The translations under genes were made by a program, and so were the position numbers. From Anodontia alba (lineage: Eukaryota; Mollusca; Bivalvia; Lucinida; Lucinidae), in contig OZ024826.1 of the NCBI GenBank assembly GCA_964016985.1, positions 7,799,855 through 7,863,854 on the forward strand: a stretch of 64,000 nt of DNA. The letters run 5' to 3'. A model generated the notes under the pieces. The model saw only the letters and a list, made by a program, of their open reading frames with translations, ran no database searches and was not told where the DNA came from. Shown here one piece after another: positions 39,055-48,720 of this stretch (its first letter is position 1; every line of letters begins with the position of its first letter).

Positions 39055-40370
39055 GTATGTCGAGGGGTATATAGTTTTCGAATGTTAACATTTTGCATCA
39101 AAGTTTTGCATGAAAGTTTTTCCTTTTGCATATATTTTTGAAAGCTTACACTTTAGGATGTTGATGTGTGGTTAGTGTTACTACTAGATGATTACAGAAT
39201 AGCTGACATCATTCTGCTGATGCTACTGACCCAAGGTCAAGGTCATGGAATTAGAAAATAGTATGATGTTTACGTCAAAGTTTTACATTTGATGTATGTG
39301 AAGTTTTTGTCTTTTGCTAACTCTGCTGCCACTGATCAAAAACTTTTCATATTTGGTATGGGGGTACCTGGGAGGGTTCTCTTCCATTCAACTTATATGG
39401 ACCCCTGGGTCATGCCTCAGGGCAGGGCTAGAGGTCAAAATCTAGGACACCCCCAATAAAGTAGTATATTGCAGTTTGTTTATACAAACAACCTCTTATT
39501 AAAGAAGGATGGGCATCAGACATGTTTATCACATCAACATTCAGTGTAATAAGGTCAAGGTCATTGTGACCTTATTTTCATGCTTCAATTATATTTAAAA
39601 GCCTATTTCTGTGGATTAGTGCCTCAATAAAGTAGTATATTGCAGTTTGTTAAAACAAACTTCTTCATGAAGGATGGGCATAAGACATGTTTATCACATC
39701 AACATTCAGTGTAATAAGGTCAAGGTTATTGTAATCATAGTTTCATGCTCCAGCGATTTTGCCTTATATCTTGAAGACTATTTCATGGATTAATGTGATA
39801 CTTGGAATAATGGTTCTTTGTGACACCACGATTGGCAGCATTACAAATGAAATGTAGGTCACCTTTACCTATATTTCATGGTCCAGTGATTTTTTGTTAC
39901 ATCTTGAAGACAATTTGATGTATTACTATCATATTTTGGGATTATTTACATATGACACATTGGGACTCAAACTTTCACCTCAAAAGTAAATATAAATCAG
40001 TATGACCTAAATTTCATGGTCTAGTGATTTTGCTTAATATCTTTTAGATTATTTAATGGATTAACATCATAGTTGGTATAATACATCGTTGTGACCATCA
40101 GATTAATTTCTTAAGGATGTGTCTGTCAGTGACCTATATTTTATGGCCCAGTAAATTTGCTTCATGTCTTGAAGACTATTTACTCCAGGAAAGTTGTACT
40201 TGGGATGATAGATCAGTGTCACTCAGATACTGACATTGTAAACTATATCTTGCCTTATATCATTGTCATTAACTTTAAAATATTTTATAATTAAGAAATG
40301 GCACCGGCCATAATTAAGAAATGGCTCCGGCCTGGGGTATTCGTGACCCTCTGGGCACTTGCTCTAGTTA
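39055..40370. repeat. Dispersed repeat F, copy 1
   Basis: Starts near GTCGAGGGGTATATAGTTTT and ends CCTCTGGGCACTTGCTCTAG. Includes TTTTCATATTTGGTATGGGG, ACCCCTGGGTCATGCC and repeating phrases such as TATTTCATGGTCCAGTGATT. A second copy is 48720-52585. Confidence 0.7.
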
Positions 40371-41179
40371 ACACTCTGGAGGTCACAATTTTAAAGTAAT
40401 CATCATAAATCTTGCTCAAAATGTTTGTCTTGATTTCTTGGTCAAGTTTGAAACTGGGTCACTTGGGGTAAAAAACTAGGTCACCAGGCCAAATCAAAGG
40501 AAAACCTTGTTAATGTTCTAGAGGTCACATTTTTTAAAGTGTTAAACATGAGTCTTGTTCAAAATGTTTGTCTTGATGATTTCTAGGTCAAGTTCCAAAC
40601 TGGGTCATTTATGATCGATATTTCACCGTCCAGTGACTTTCTTAAATTTTTCAGTTTGGGTCAGTTTTTCAGTAACTATTGGTGCTACAGCAATGATACT
40701 CGGCCCCTGCATACATCTCAGCATGGCCTCTTGAATACAGTCATCCATTATAAACCATCACTTATATTTCATGGTCCACTGACTTTGTTGTTTTTCTGTT
40801 TAGGTCAGTTTCTCAGAAACTGTTGGTCCTACAGCCAGTGATACTTAGCACATGCATACATGTAGCAGGACCTCTTGAGTGCAGTCATCCATACTTGACC
40901 TTGACCTATATTTTAAGATCCATTAGGCATGCTATATTGTCTTGTTTGCATAATTATCATGAATCATGGTCAGAATGTTTGCTTTGATCAGCTCTAGGTC
41001 AGGTTCTGAATCTCTGAGTGCTATGATACTCAGGTGAGAGACATGGCCAGCATGGCCCTCTTGTTTACAGATATGCCATGTTTTGTCAAACTGTGGGACT
41101 GAGGCATATGCAGATAGCAAAGGCCCAGATTAAACCACACATCTCCCAGTCTGATCAGTGCCTCTGCTGTTTGCTTATA

Positions 41180-42522
41180 CGAGGGATGTTCGAAATGAAT
41201 TGCTTATTGTCCTCTAGCTCGATATCCACATGGGGCACGATAAAAACCAATACATGCCTGTATAGGGCTATTCAATATCTACACAATGGTGTATAAATGT
41301 ACATGTTAGACTAAGTGTAAGACATAAAATTTGCCATTTGAATACACGCAGTCATTGACCACTGCAGTAAAAATGGTTGGTAGAAGTGCCGACAAAAATG
41401 TTGAAATACGGGCTTACATCAAAGCTCGCTCAAAACTTGGTTGTTCTTTAAAGAAGCTGATGACTGAAATTTCTACTGCTTTTGGACCTTCTTGTGTGTC
41501 TTATGACACAGTTCGGCGGTGGAAAAAGAAATTTGAGTCTGGTGTAGAGTCGATCAAAAATGCACCGAAATCAGGCAGGCCAAAATCTGCATTTTGTAAA
41601 GAAATCGTTTCCAAAATAAAGGAAATCATTGAAGGAGATGCCAGATTTACAGTTCGTGATATTGCACGAAAGGTAGGCATATCACTATCAACGGTTCACC
41701 TTATTTTGAAGAAGCATTTGAAAGTCAGAAAGATTTCTGCTAGATAGGTGCCACATCTGTTGACTGACGAGCAAAAGAGGCAACGGGTTAAAGTGGCCAA
41801 AAAGCTGCTTCAAATGTTTCCAAAATATGACAAAAAGCAGTTTTCCAATGTCGTCACAGGTGATGAAATCTGGGTCCATTATTTTGAGCCCGTCAGAAAG
41901 GTTAGCAATAAGATCTGGGCCACTAAACACAGCAAACGCCCATTAATTGCCAAACGTTCTATGAGTACAAAGAAGGTTTTGTATGCAATCTTCTTCTCTG
42001 GTGAAGGAGTCGCAATAAAAGTGCCAGTGAAAAAGGGCAAAAGCATCACCGGAAAGTACTACAAAGACGTAGTACTGAAGAAACTGAAAAAGTATTATCA
42101 GAAACGACGCCCTGCCACTGGTTTTAAACATGTCCGTCTTCTACATGACAATGCCCCAGCTCATACCTCCGCAATAGTTACGGCGTTTTTGAAGAAAGAA
42201 AAAGTAACTGTTTTGCCTCACCCCCCCCAATTCCCCAGACCTTTCCCCATGTGATTTCTTTTTGTTTTTTCGAAATTGAAAGCATTCCTTGCTGGGCGGA
42301 AATACCAGTCCCGACAGGCACTTGGATCTGCCATTCATCAGTACCTTATTACTGTGCCCAAATCAGCGTACCATGACGCCTTCAAGAAGTGGCTACATCG
42401 GCTGAAACTTTGCATTTCTAGCCACGGGGAGTACTTCGAGGGCATGAAATGAGTACTTTTGGGCTAACTTGAAATTTGAAGTCTCCAGATAGAAATAAGC
42501 AATTCATTTCGAACATCCCTCG
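41180..42522 (+). mobile_element. Full-length mariner transposon, TA-flanked
   Basis: The 29-bp ends (starting CGAGGGATGTTCGAAATGAA) are perfect inverted copies and are flanked by TA at 41178-41179 and 42523-42524. Length 1343 bp, standard for mariner. It encodes one transposase (41373-42452, broken). Perfect TIRs suggest a recent insertion. Confidence 0.95.
41373..42452 (+). pseudogene. Mariner transposase with one nonsense and two frameshift lesions
   Basis: Function of the family: a DDD transposase that binds the TIRs and cuts and pastes the element at TA. Seen: the N-terminal DNA-binding region starts MVGRSADKNVEIRAYIKARS and includes SYDTVRRWKKKFESG and DIARKVGISLSTVH. Catalytic motifs are VVTGDEIWVHYFEP, LLHDNAPAH and, after frame repair, SPDLSPCDFF. 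The second and third Asp are 34 residues apart, the mariner D,D34D pattern. Lesions: TAG at 41745-41747 where the family has Trp (before VPHLL); one extra C in the run 42221-42228; and a T-run length change at 42265-42270. The C-terminal part ends GEYFEGMK at TGA 42452. About 350 residues if repaired. Confidence 0.92.
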
Positions 42523-42569
42523 TATATGTAATCGTTGGATAAATTTTGAACACGTATCTGACAAAATGA

Positions 42570-42655
42570 CATGTAAACAGTGTAGACCCTGATCAGACTG
42601 CTCCTTCGGGAGCAGTCTGATCAGGGTCTACACTGTTTGCCATTCCACTAGTATT
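42570..42655. repeat. Perfect hairpin
   Basis: AACAGTGTAGACCCTGATCA then GACTGCTCC, loop TTCG, then the exact complement ending TGTTTGCC. Arms of at least 30 bp without mismatch in the core. Confidence 0.8.
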
Positions 42656-42954
42656 TTAAGCAACAGGTGCATAAAAAGCAAAATTTAGGACAAATAGTAC
42701 GGAATGAAGTGTTCAAAATTTTAGGACATTTACCGTAATGTATAGCAAAGACCTTATCAGACTGTGTGGCTTTGTTGTCTGATCTGGATCTTTACACTTC
42801 ACATATGCCTCTGGAGATGCATTTTCTCCTGATGTGATTTGTAATCTCTTTAGCCAAGGTTCTTTGGTTATTTTAGCTTGGTACTTACATTGCACTTCTA
42901 GTGATCTTGTGAATGTTTTTTCATACTGCCCCATCAAAAATAACTATATCTTTA

Positions 42955-44080
42955 ATTATGCCCCCAACTCCGAAGAAGTTGTAGGAGCATATTGCTTCTG
43001 GGTTGTTCGTCTGTCCCTTTATCTTTTTTGTCCACCCATCTGTTTGTCTGTCCTTTCGTCACGCTTTTTTATGCATAGCATAATTTTAGAAACATATATG
43101 CTCCTGTTTTGAAATTTTGTGTATGGATTCCTCATGAAAAAATAGCTGAAACATTTTTTTTTTCTCGACAGGATAGTGCCCTTTCCTGAGAAAATGTGGC
43201 CCTTTGAAAAAATATGGATGAAATATTGTCAGCAAAATATCTCAAAAAACTATTAAAGCTAGTAGAGCCTTGAAACTAGAGAAATAGATTGGTAGTGATG
43301 AGTTGACAACCTGAAAATTTAATTTGAATAAATTTTGAAAAATATGTCATAAGTTGTGGCCCTTATTAATTTTGGGCATTTTTACCTTGTCAGCAAAATA
43401 CCTGAAAAACTTGTAGCTAGAGCCTTGAAACTTGGTGCATTGATTGGTAATGATGAGTAGATGGCCTGATAAACTTTTGAATAAATTCTGAAAAATTCTG
43501 TAAATTTCCCTTCTCTGACAGCAAAATATCTCTAACTGTTGAAGCTATAGCCTCATAACTTGATGAAAACATTGGTAGTGATGAGAAGATGACCTGATTA
43601 ACTTTCATTACGAAAACATGCCTATTCAAATATACTAAAAATAATTTTACCACCAAACAATGAAAATTTTCAGATAAAAAATTCTGATATTTTCATGTTT
43701 CTGCTCGAAACATAGATTGTGGGTACTCGTTAGAACCGCCTCAACGAGGCAGTTCTAACAAGTACCCACAATCCATGTTTTTAGCTCAAAACATGGATTG
43801 TGGGTACTTGTTAGAACTGCCGCGTTTAGATTGTGGGTACTCGTTAGAACCGCCTCAATGAGGCGGTTCTAACTAGTACCCACAATCCATGTTTTGAGCA
43901 GATATAAGAAAAATAATGTATACCCCTGTAAACCCCAGTTTTACTATATAAAAGTGGGGTTTAAGGGGGTCAAAATTATATAGGCATGTTTTCGTGATGT
44001 TGAATAAATTCTGAAAGATAATTCACTAGTTATGGCCCTTTGTAAATTGGTGCATTTTTACCTTGTATTATCTTTAGAAG
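42955..44080. repeat. Tandem-unit element (GTCAGCAAAATATCTC type), split by a MITE
   Basis: Head ATGCCCCCAACTCCGAAGAA. Units contain CAGCAAAATATCTCAAAAAA, GCCTTGAAACT, TTGGTAGTGATGAG and GAATAAATTCTGAAAAATTC. The MITE at 43606-43999 interrupts a unit between ACTTT and TGAATAAATTC. Confidence 0.7.
43606..43999. mobile_element. Palindromic MITE of the CATYACGAAAACATGCC family, copy 3, with doubled hairpin
   Basis: Ends CATTACGAAAACATGCCTAT and GCATGTTTTCGTGATG. The centre contains two stacked hairpins (TTGTGGGTACTCGTTAGAAC against its complement, twice), unlike the single hairpin in copies 1 and 2. Host repeat resumes exactly, so the empty site AACTTTTGAATAAATTC can be rebuilt. Confidence 0.82.
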
Positions 44081-44171
44081 TAAGACATAGTGTTTTACAA
44101 ACACAATTTCTGTTTTTCTTTTGTTTTGTTTTTTGTATTGGAAGAAAATATTGAAATTTATTTATAACTTA

Positions 44172-44440
44172 AAAAGAGAGGCATCATAGTCAAGTGGTTA
44201 TAGGGTTTGACTGGTGTGCTGAAGGTTCTGGGTTCTAGCCCAGCTCAGACTGTTGACTCAAAAACTCATTGTTCATTCACCCAGCAGTGAATGGATACCC
44301 TTTGAGGGGAAAGGCTAAAGGTACTGAAAGGAGAGGAGTCCGATTTTTATGTACATGTAACCCAAGACACTGTGGTTTCAAAGCCTCTAACTCTGACCGC
44401 CCCTCTGCTGCAAGGCTGTGGGACACTTTTACCCTTACCT
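44172..44440 (+). mobile_element. tRNA-derived SINE, plus strand
   Basis: A box-like CATAGTCAAGTGGTTATAGG, B box GGTTCTAGCCC, then CATTGTTCATTCACCCAGCA and a body ending near CCTTCAAATTCATATTTC. Unrelated body to the 3780-4092 SINE. Confidence 0.65.
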
Positions 44441-45004
44441 TCAAATTCATATTTCTTAGCATAATGATACATTAGTAACATTACTTATTTTTTCAAGCTT
44501 ATCAGAGGATTATGCAGATACATTTTTGTACCTCCCTGATAGGGCCATTTACAGGTCAGACTAATACACAGGTATATGTGTACAATTTTTTGGTTATGGG
44601 TCAAACTATGGGTATTTGTTGAGGATTGTTCGATGATAATTCTGGGATATTTTTTCTTATTTGTCCATGAGGCATATGTTGTAGATTTATTGTCCTTAAC
44701 CAATCCTCTGATTTTTCATACTATGTGTGCTTTGAAACTGCTGGTTATGCAACAATGTTGATTAACCCAATATAGTGAATATACCTTCATAGTTTTTATG
44801 TTTGACTAAAATTTGTACCTGTGCAGAAATGCGTAATATCCAAAAAGTAAAAGCAGAACTCCACACTCAGCTAGCATAACTGGTCATGTTTCTGAGCTTT
44901 AGGAGTAATATTTTGCGTACATGTAAGAGAAGAGATTTTTGTAAAATGTTGTAAAAGTCAAATATATCAATATGTATAGCTCTAATCATTGTTATTTTGA
45001 AAAT

Positions 45005-45209
45005 TTAACCCTTAAAGCACCAAGCATATTTTGTAGCAGACCACATTTATTTTTATTTTTTTTTAATTTTTCAAAGAAAACAAGTCTTAATATTTCATGT
45101 GAACCGTCTGCCAAGCAGACGATTCACATGAAATATCAAGACTTGTTTTCTTTGAAAAGTATTTCAAAATGTCGTCTGCTGCAATTGTGATTGGCGCTCT
45201 AAGGGTTAA
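45005..45209. mobile_element. TTAA-flanked palindromic MITE, second family
   Basis: TTAA at 45005-45008 and 45206-45209. Ends CCCTTAAAGCACCAAGCATA and (reverse complement) CCCTTAGAGCGCCAATCACA. Central hairpin arms TCTTAATATTTCATGTGAA and TTCACATGAAATATCAAGAC. Related hairpins at 55500-55690 and 61683-61757 have lost clear ends. Confidence 0.75.
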
Positions 45210-45251
45210 CTGTTGTAAGTTATACAATTGATTGCTGACTGTGAAGTAGGT

Positions 45252-45442
45252 TTAACCTTTTCTGTTCTCTGGGATAATTCAGCAAACCACGAATTGACAA
45301 TATTTTTCCAGAAAACAGGATTTAGCATTTCATGCAAATTGTCTCCATGGTGACAGTTTGCATGAAATGTCAAATCCTGTTTTCTGGGAAAAAATGTCAA
45401 TTTGTGATTTGCTGAATTTGTCCAGAGAGTGTTAAAGGTTAA
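45252..45442. mobile_element. TTAA-flanked palindromic MITE, third family
   Basis: TTAA at 45252-45255 and 45439-45442. Ends CCTTTTCTGTTCTCTGGGAT and (reverse complement) CCTTTAACACTCTCTGGACA. Central hairpin CAGAAAACAGGATTTAGCAT against ATGTCAAATCCTGTTTTCTG around CTCCATGGTGAC. Confidence 0.75.
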
Positions 45443-45887
45443 AAAAAAAAAAAAATAAAAAAAATAATAACTGCACAATGCACATGAAAGAAATGTTTGG
45501 CTATTCCTTACAGTGATGGAAGTAGAGTGGCATTTCATTGAACAGTCATAACATATACTGCTACTCAATATTATTAAAAGGGTATATCCCCAATTTATAT
45601 ACAATTTGAAGTTAATTCTGACACATGAATTTGAAGTCAGTTCTGTGACAGTGGAAAACAAATTTTGTACATGTAGATGTATAGGTCTCTGTTGTGAGAA
45701 GCTATGAACATGGTGAACATTAGTAATAACATCTTAAATACCCATCATATTAGCTACATATCAGATGAATAATAAAATGTGTATGATTAGAAAATGTTAT
45801 ATGTTTTTTATTGAGGCCTTAAATAGCACATTATAGGGTATATAGATGAATATTTTACTTATTTGTCTACAAATTTGGTACTCATTG

Positions 45888-46367
45888 AGCCAGCGCGTGA
45901 CAAAACCTACAATAAGAGTTAAAGACCTGGGCCCAGTTGTTCAAAGCACCGTTAGCTTAACGAGCTCGTTAAGGGTCATTTCGTTAACTGATTTAGTCGA
46001 TTCAAAATACAGTATTCTGATATTTTTTGCTGAAAAAATGTGAGTAGCTTTTGCACTCACATTTTTTTCAGCAAAAAATTTCAGTATATTTGCATATCAC
46101 TCGATGTAAATTTTAACGAATCGTTAACTAGCGACATCGTTAGCTTTGAAAAACTGGGCCCTGTGCGACCAGCAAATATTCAGATCAGCCTGTACATCCA
46201 CCCAGTATGGCAAGTGTCTTGTTCATCCCTCTTTGGGTAGCCTGGAAGCTGTAGAAGGCACATGCGACCAGCGAAGACTCCGATCAGATTGTACGGATGG
46301 CCAAGCTGATCTGAGTCTTTGCTGGTCGCGCAAGTCATATTGCAGATTTTGTCATGCTCTGGCTCCA
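45888..46367. mobile_element. GACCAGCGAAGACTC palindromic element with a nested MITE
   Basis: Left edge GAGCCAGCGCGTGACAAAAC, right edge ATTTTGTCATGCTCTGGCTC, inverted to each other. The interior matches 20705-20930 (GTATGGCAAG, GTAGAAGGCACATGCGA, GAAGACTCCGATCAGA). It is interrupted by the MITE at 45929-46161. Confidence 0.75.
45929..46161. mobile_element. GGGCCCAGTTGTTCAAAGC MITE, copy 2 (nested)
   Basis: Ends GGGCCCAGTTGTTCAAAGCA and (reverse complement) GGGCCCAGTTTTTCAAAGCT. Centre is TTGCTGAAAAAATGTGAGTA facing CTCACATTTTTTTCAGCAAA. Confidence 0.82.
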
Positions 46368-46435
46368 TCAGAAGTGCCTCATCAAGATGCTTTTGGATAT
46401 CCACATCATGTTTTCATAAAGAAATAAAAATATCA

Positions 46436-46672
46436 GGGCCCAGTTGTTCAAAGCATCGTTAGCTTAACAAGCTCGTTAAGGGTCATTTCATTAACTGTTT
46501 TAACAGATTCAATATTCTGATATTTTTTGCTGAAAAAATGTGAGTAGCTTTTGCACTGCAAAAGCTACTCACATTTTTTCAGCAAAAAATTTCAGCATAT
46601 TTGCGTATTACTCGATGTAAATTTTAACAAATCGTTAACTAACGATATCGTTAGCTTTGAACAACTGGACCC
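46436..46672. mobile_element. GGGCCCAGTTGTTCAAAGC MITE, copy 3
   Basis: Ends GGGCCCAGTTGTTCAAAGCA and (reverse complement) GGGTCCAGTTGTTCAAAGCT. Near-perfect palindrome throughout, with central AGCTTTTGCACTGCAAAAGCT. It lies 270 bp from copy 2. Confidence 0.85.
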
Positions 46673-46679
46673 AGTACTT

Positions 46680-48720
46680 TTTTGTTGAAAACAACAACAA
46701 AACACACATACACACACACACACACACAATAAAAAGTACCCACCTTATCTAGTGCTATGGGACCCTTTTTGCAAAATTTGAGGTAAGGGTCATTCTGTCA
46801 TATATGAAGACTGAAGTCCCAGATCAACCCTGAGATCAGTAATCTGATGGAGGCCATTGTTATTTGTTGGTGTATTTTTAAGCAACTACTGTAAGCTGAC
46901 AGTTAAGTGCCTATTCCTTTCCATATATGTCATAAACCCTTTTTCTTATGATAGCTCATTTGTTGATGGTGCTTGTTCAGTTACTGTGGAGGAGATTCAT
47001 CTTGGACCTGTTGTCTCCGGCATTAACCCATTGTACACTGAATAAACTCCCCCACACTATATATTTGAGAGTCCCATTTAAATTTAAAATATGTCAGGGT
47101 ATGATTTAGATATTCCTAGACAAAAATGGCTAAACTATTTGCAAACAGTGGAGACCCTGATTAGATGCATTCTGCAGCATCTAGTCTGGGTCTGCACTGT
47201 TTGCCAATTACCCTTTTGAGGTCTTCAGACTAAAATTGGTTAAAAGCAGTAATTATTTGACAATAACAACATGTCAGATTATAATCATTTTATTGCAATT
47301 GTAACATACTAAAGTACAAATACAAATGTAGGAGCCAGATACTCGCACACCTTTACTCCTTCCCACGTACATGTATATCCTTAATTTTGAAACAGTCCAT
47401 TTTACTGCCTGTTAGTGTGTCTAAAGACTGCTGAATAAGTGGCAAACTGTTTTTGTTTTTTATCGTTCGTCTGTCATTACTGACAATGACCAATCCTAAT
47501 TTACTGTGTGATGTGTGTGTAGACGCTGATCAGGCACCACTTTTTGTCTATTGATATTTTTATTTCAATGTTTAATGGGAATGGATACACTTTCAGGGGA
47601 GGCAACTTAGTCAAAATCTGTTTGCCTCCCTTCTGAAAGGGGTCTACTCTAAAATGAAAGAATTTACTCCCTTTGGGGAACCAGATTCTTTTTAGAGTAG
47701 AGTCGTTTTCAGAAGGTGATGAAGGTACATGAAAGCAAATAGTAAGTCACAATAATTGTCTCCCTTGTAAAAATGGCAGAAAATCTAAGTATCTCCATTC
47801 CCTAAAACCGAGAGCTCACTTTGCTGGCTCCAGTCGTGCTATGATTGAGAAAAATATTCAGCTGAAATAAGCCTCTCGGAAGAAATGAGAGGAAGAAATC
47901 AGATATCTAGTGGAAGAAATGAGGTATCATTAGATCAGGCTTCCAGCGCAGCAGGATATCCTAAAAATAAACAAAAAAACTCCTTTTTTTTTTTTCCATA
48001 GAAACATATTGTGTCATCTTTTTTGAACTGACAAATAATTCTTACCATAATAAGTCCTAAATATTGGGACAGACAGGCCTGAGCAAACAGTGTAGACACA
48101 GATCAGACACCAGAATGATACATCTGATCAAGGTCTACACCGTTTACCACTCATCCAGCACTAATTTAGACATACCAACAGGAAGTACGATACATTTTTT
48201 CATATTTTAGGACAAGTGTGATAAGGAGTTGAGGTGTCCAAATACTTCGGGTAAATATGGTAACATGTTTTTATCAGTAAATATGTCCGGCTATGAGATT
48301 TAGATATTCCTAGAGAAAAATGGCTAAACTATTGCAAACAGTGGAGACCCTGATCAGATGTAGCATTCTGAGGCATCTCATCTGGGTCTGCACTGTTTGC
48401 CAGTTACCCTTTTAGGTGTCTCTGGAATACTATCGGCTAAGCAAATTCAGTTGATGACAAATCATATTTTTCTTATCCCCAGAAAACTAGGTTTGATGTA
48501 TATTGTCTCCAAAGGAGACACTGTATGAAATATGAAACCCTATTTTCTAAGAAAAAATAAGAAAGATATTCCAAGATGTCTGCTGAATTTTTTACCCAGA
48601 ATGCTAAGCACTGACACAGATAAGAGGGTCTGTCAGTGGTTTGCTGATCACCAATTAATGGCAATATCTTATGTTGATCAGGGAGATTTAGCCAAAACAA
48701 ACAATGGTTAGTAATTTTTA
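46680..48720. repeat. Intergenic: (CA)n and several hairpin fragments
   Basis: (CA)n at about 46701-46730. Hairpins of the CAAACAGTGGAGACCCTGAT...TGGGTCTGCACTGTTTGCC type at about 47140-47205 and 48335-48405. A CTACTCTAAAATGAAAGAA...TTCTTTTTAGAGTAG inverted pair at 47643-47702. A CCTAAATATTGGGACA-type repeat at 48045-48265. A CCCAGAAAACTAGGTTTGAT hairpin at 48475-48560. No gene recognised. Confidence 0.6.

Larger units (their letters stand above)
32935..41066. repeat. Outer tandem-unit element carrying at least three nested insertions
   Basis: The head TTTTTAGCTCAGTGTGAGCT starts near 32935 and the tail CTCAGGTGAGAGACATGGCC ends near 41066. Between nested insertions its ~150-170-bp unit recurs: AACACTCTAGAGGTCACATT, GAAGTAATCATCATGAATCT, TTGCTCAAAATGTTTGTCTT, GAAACTGGGTCACTTGGGGT, CTAGGTCACCAGGCCAAATC. 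Units lie at about 36476-36900, 38690-39050 and 40370-40610. Interrupted by 33025-36476, 36905-38685 and 39055-40370. No gene is present. Confidence 0.7.
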
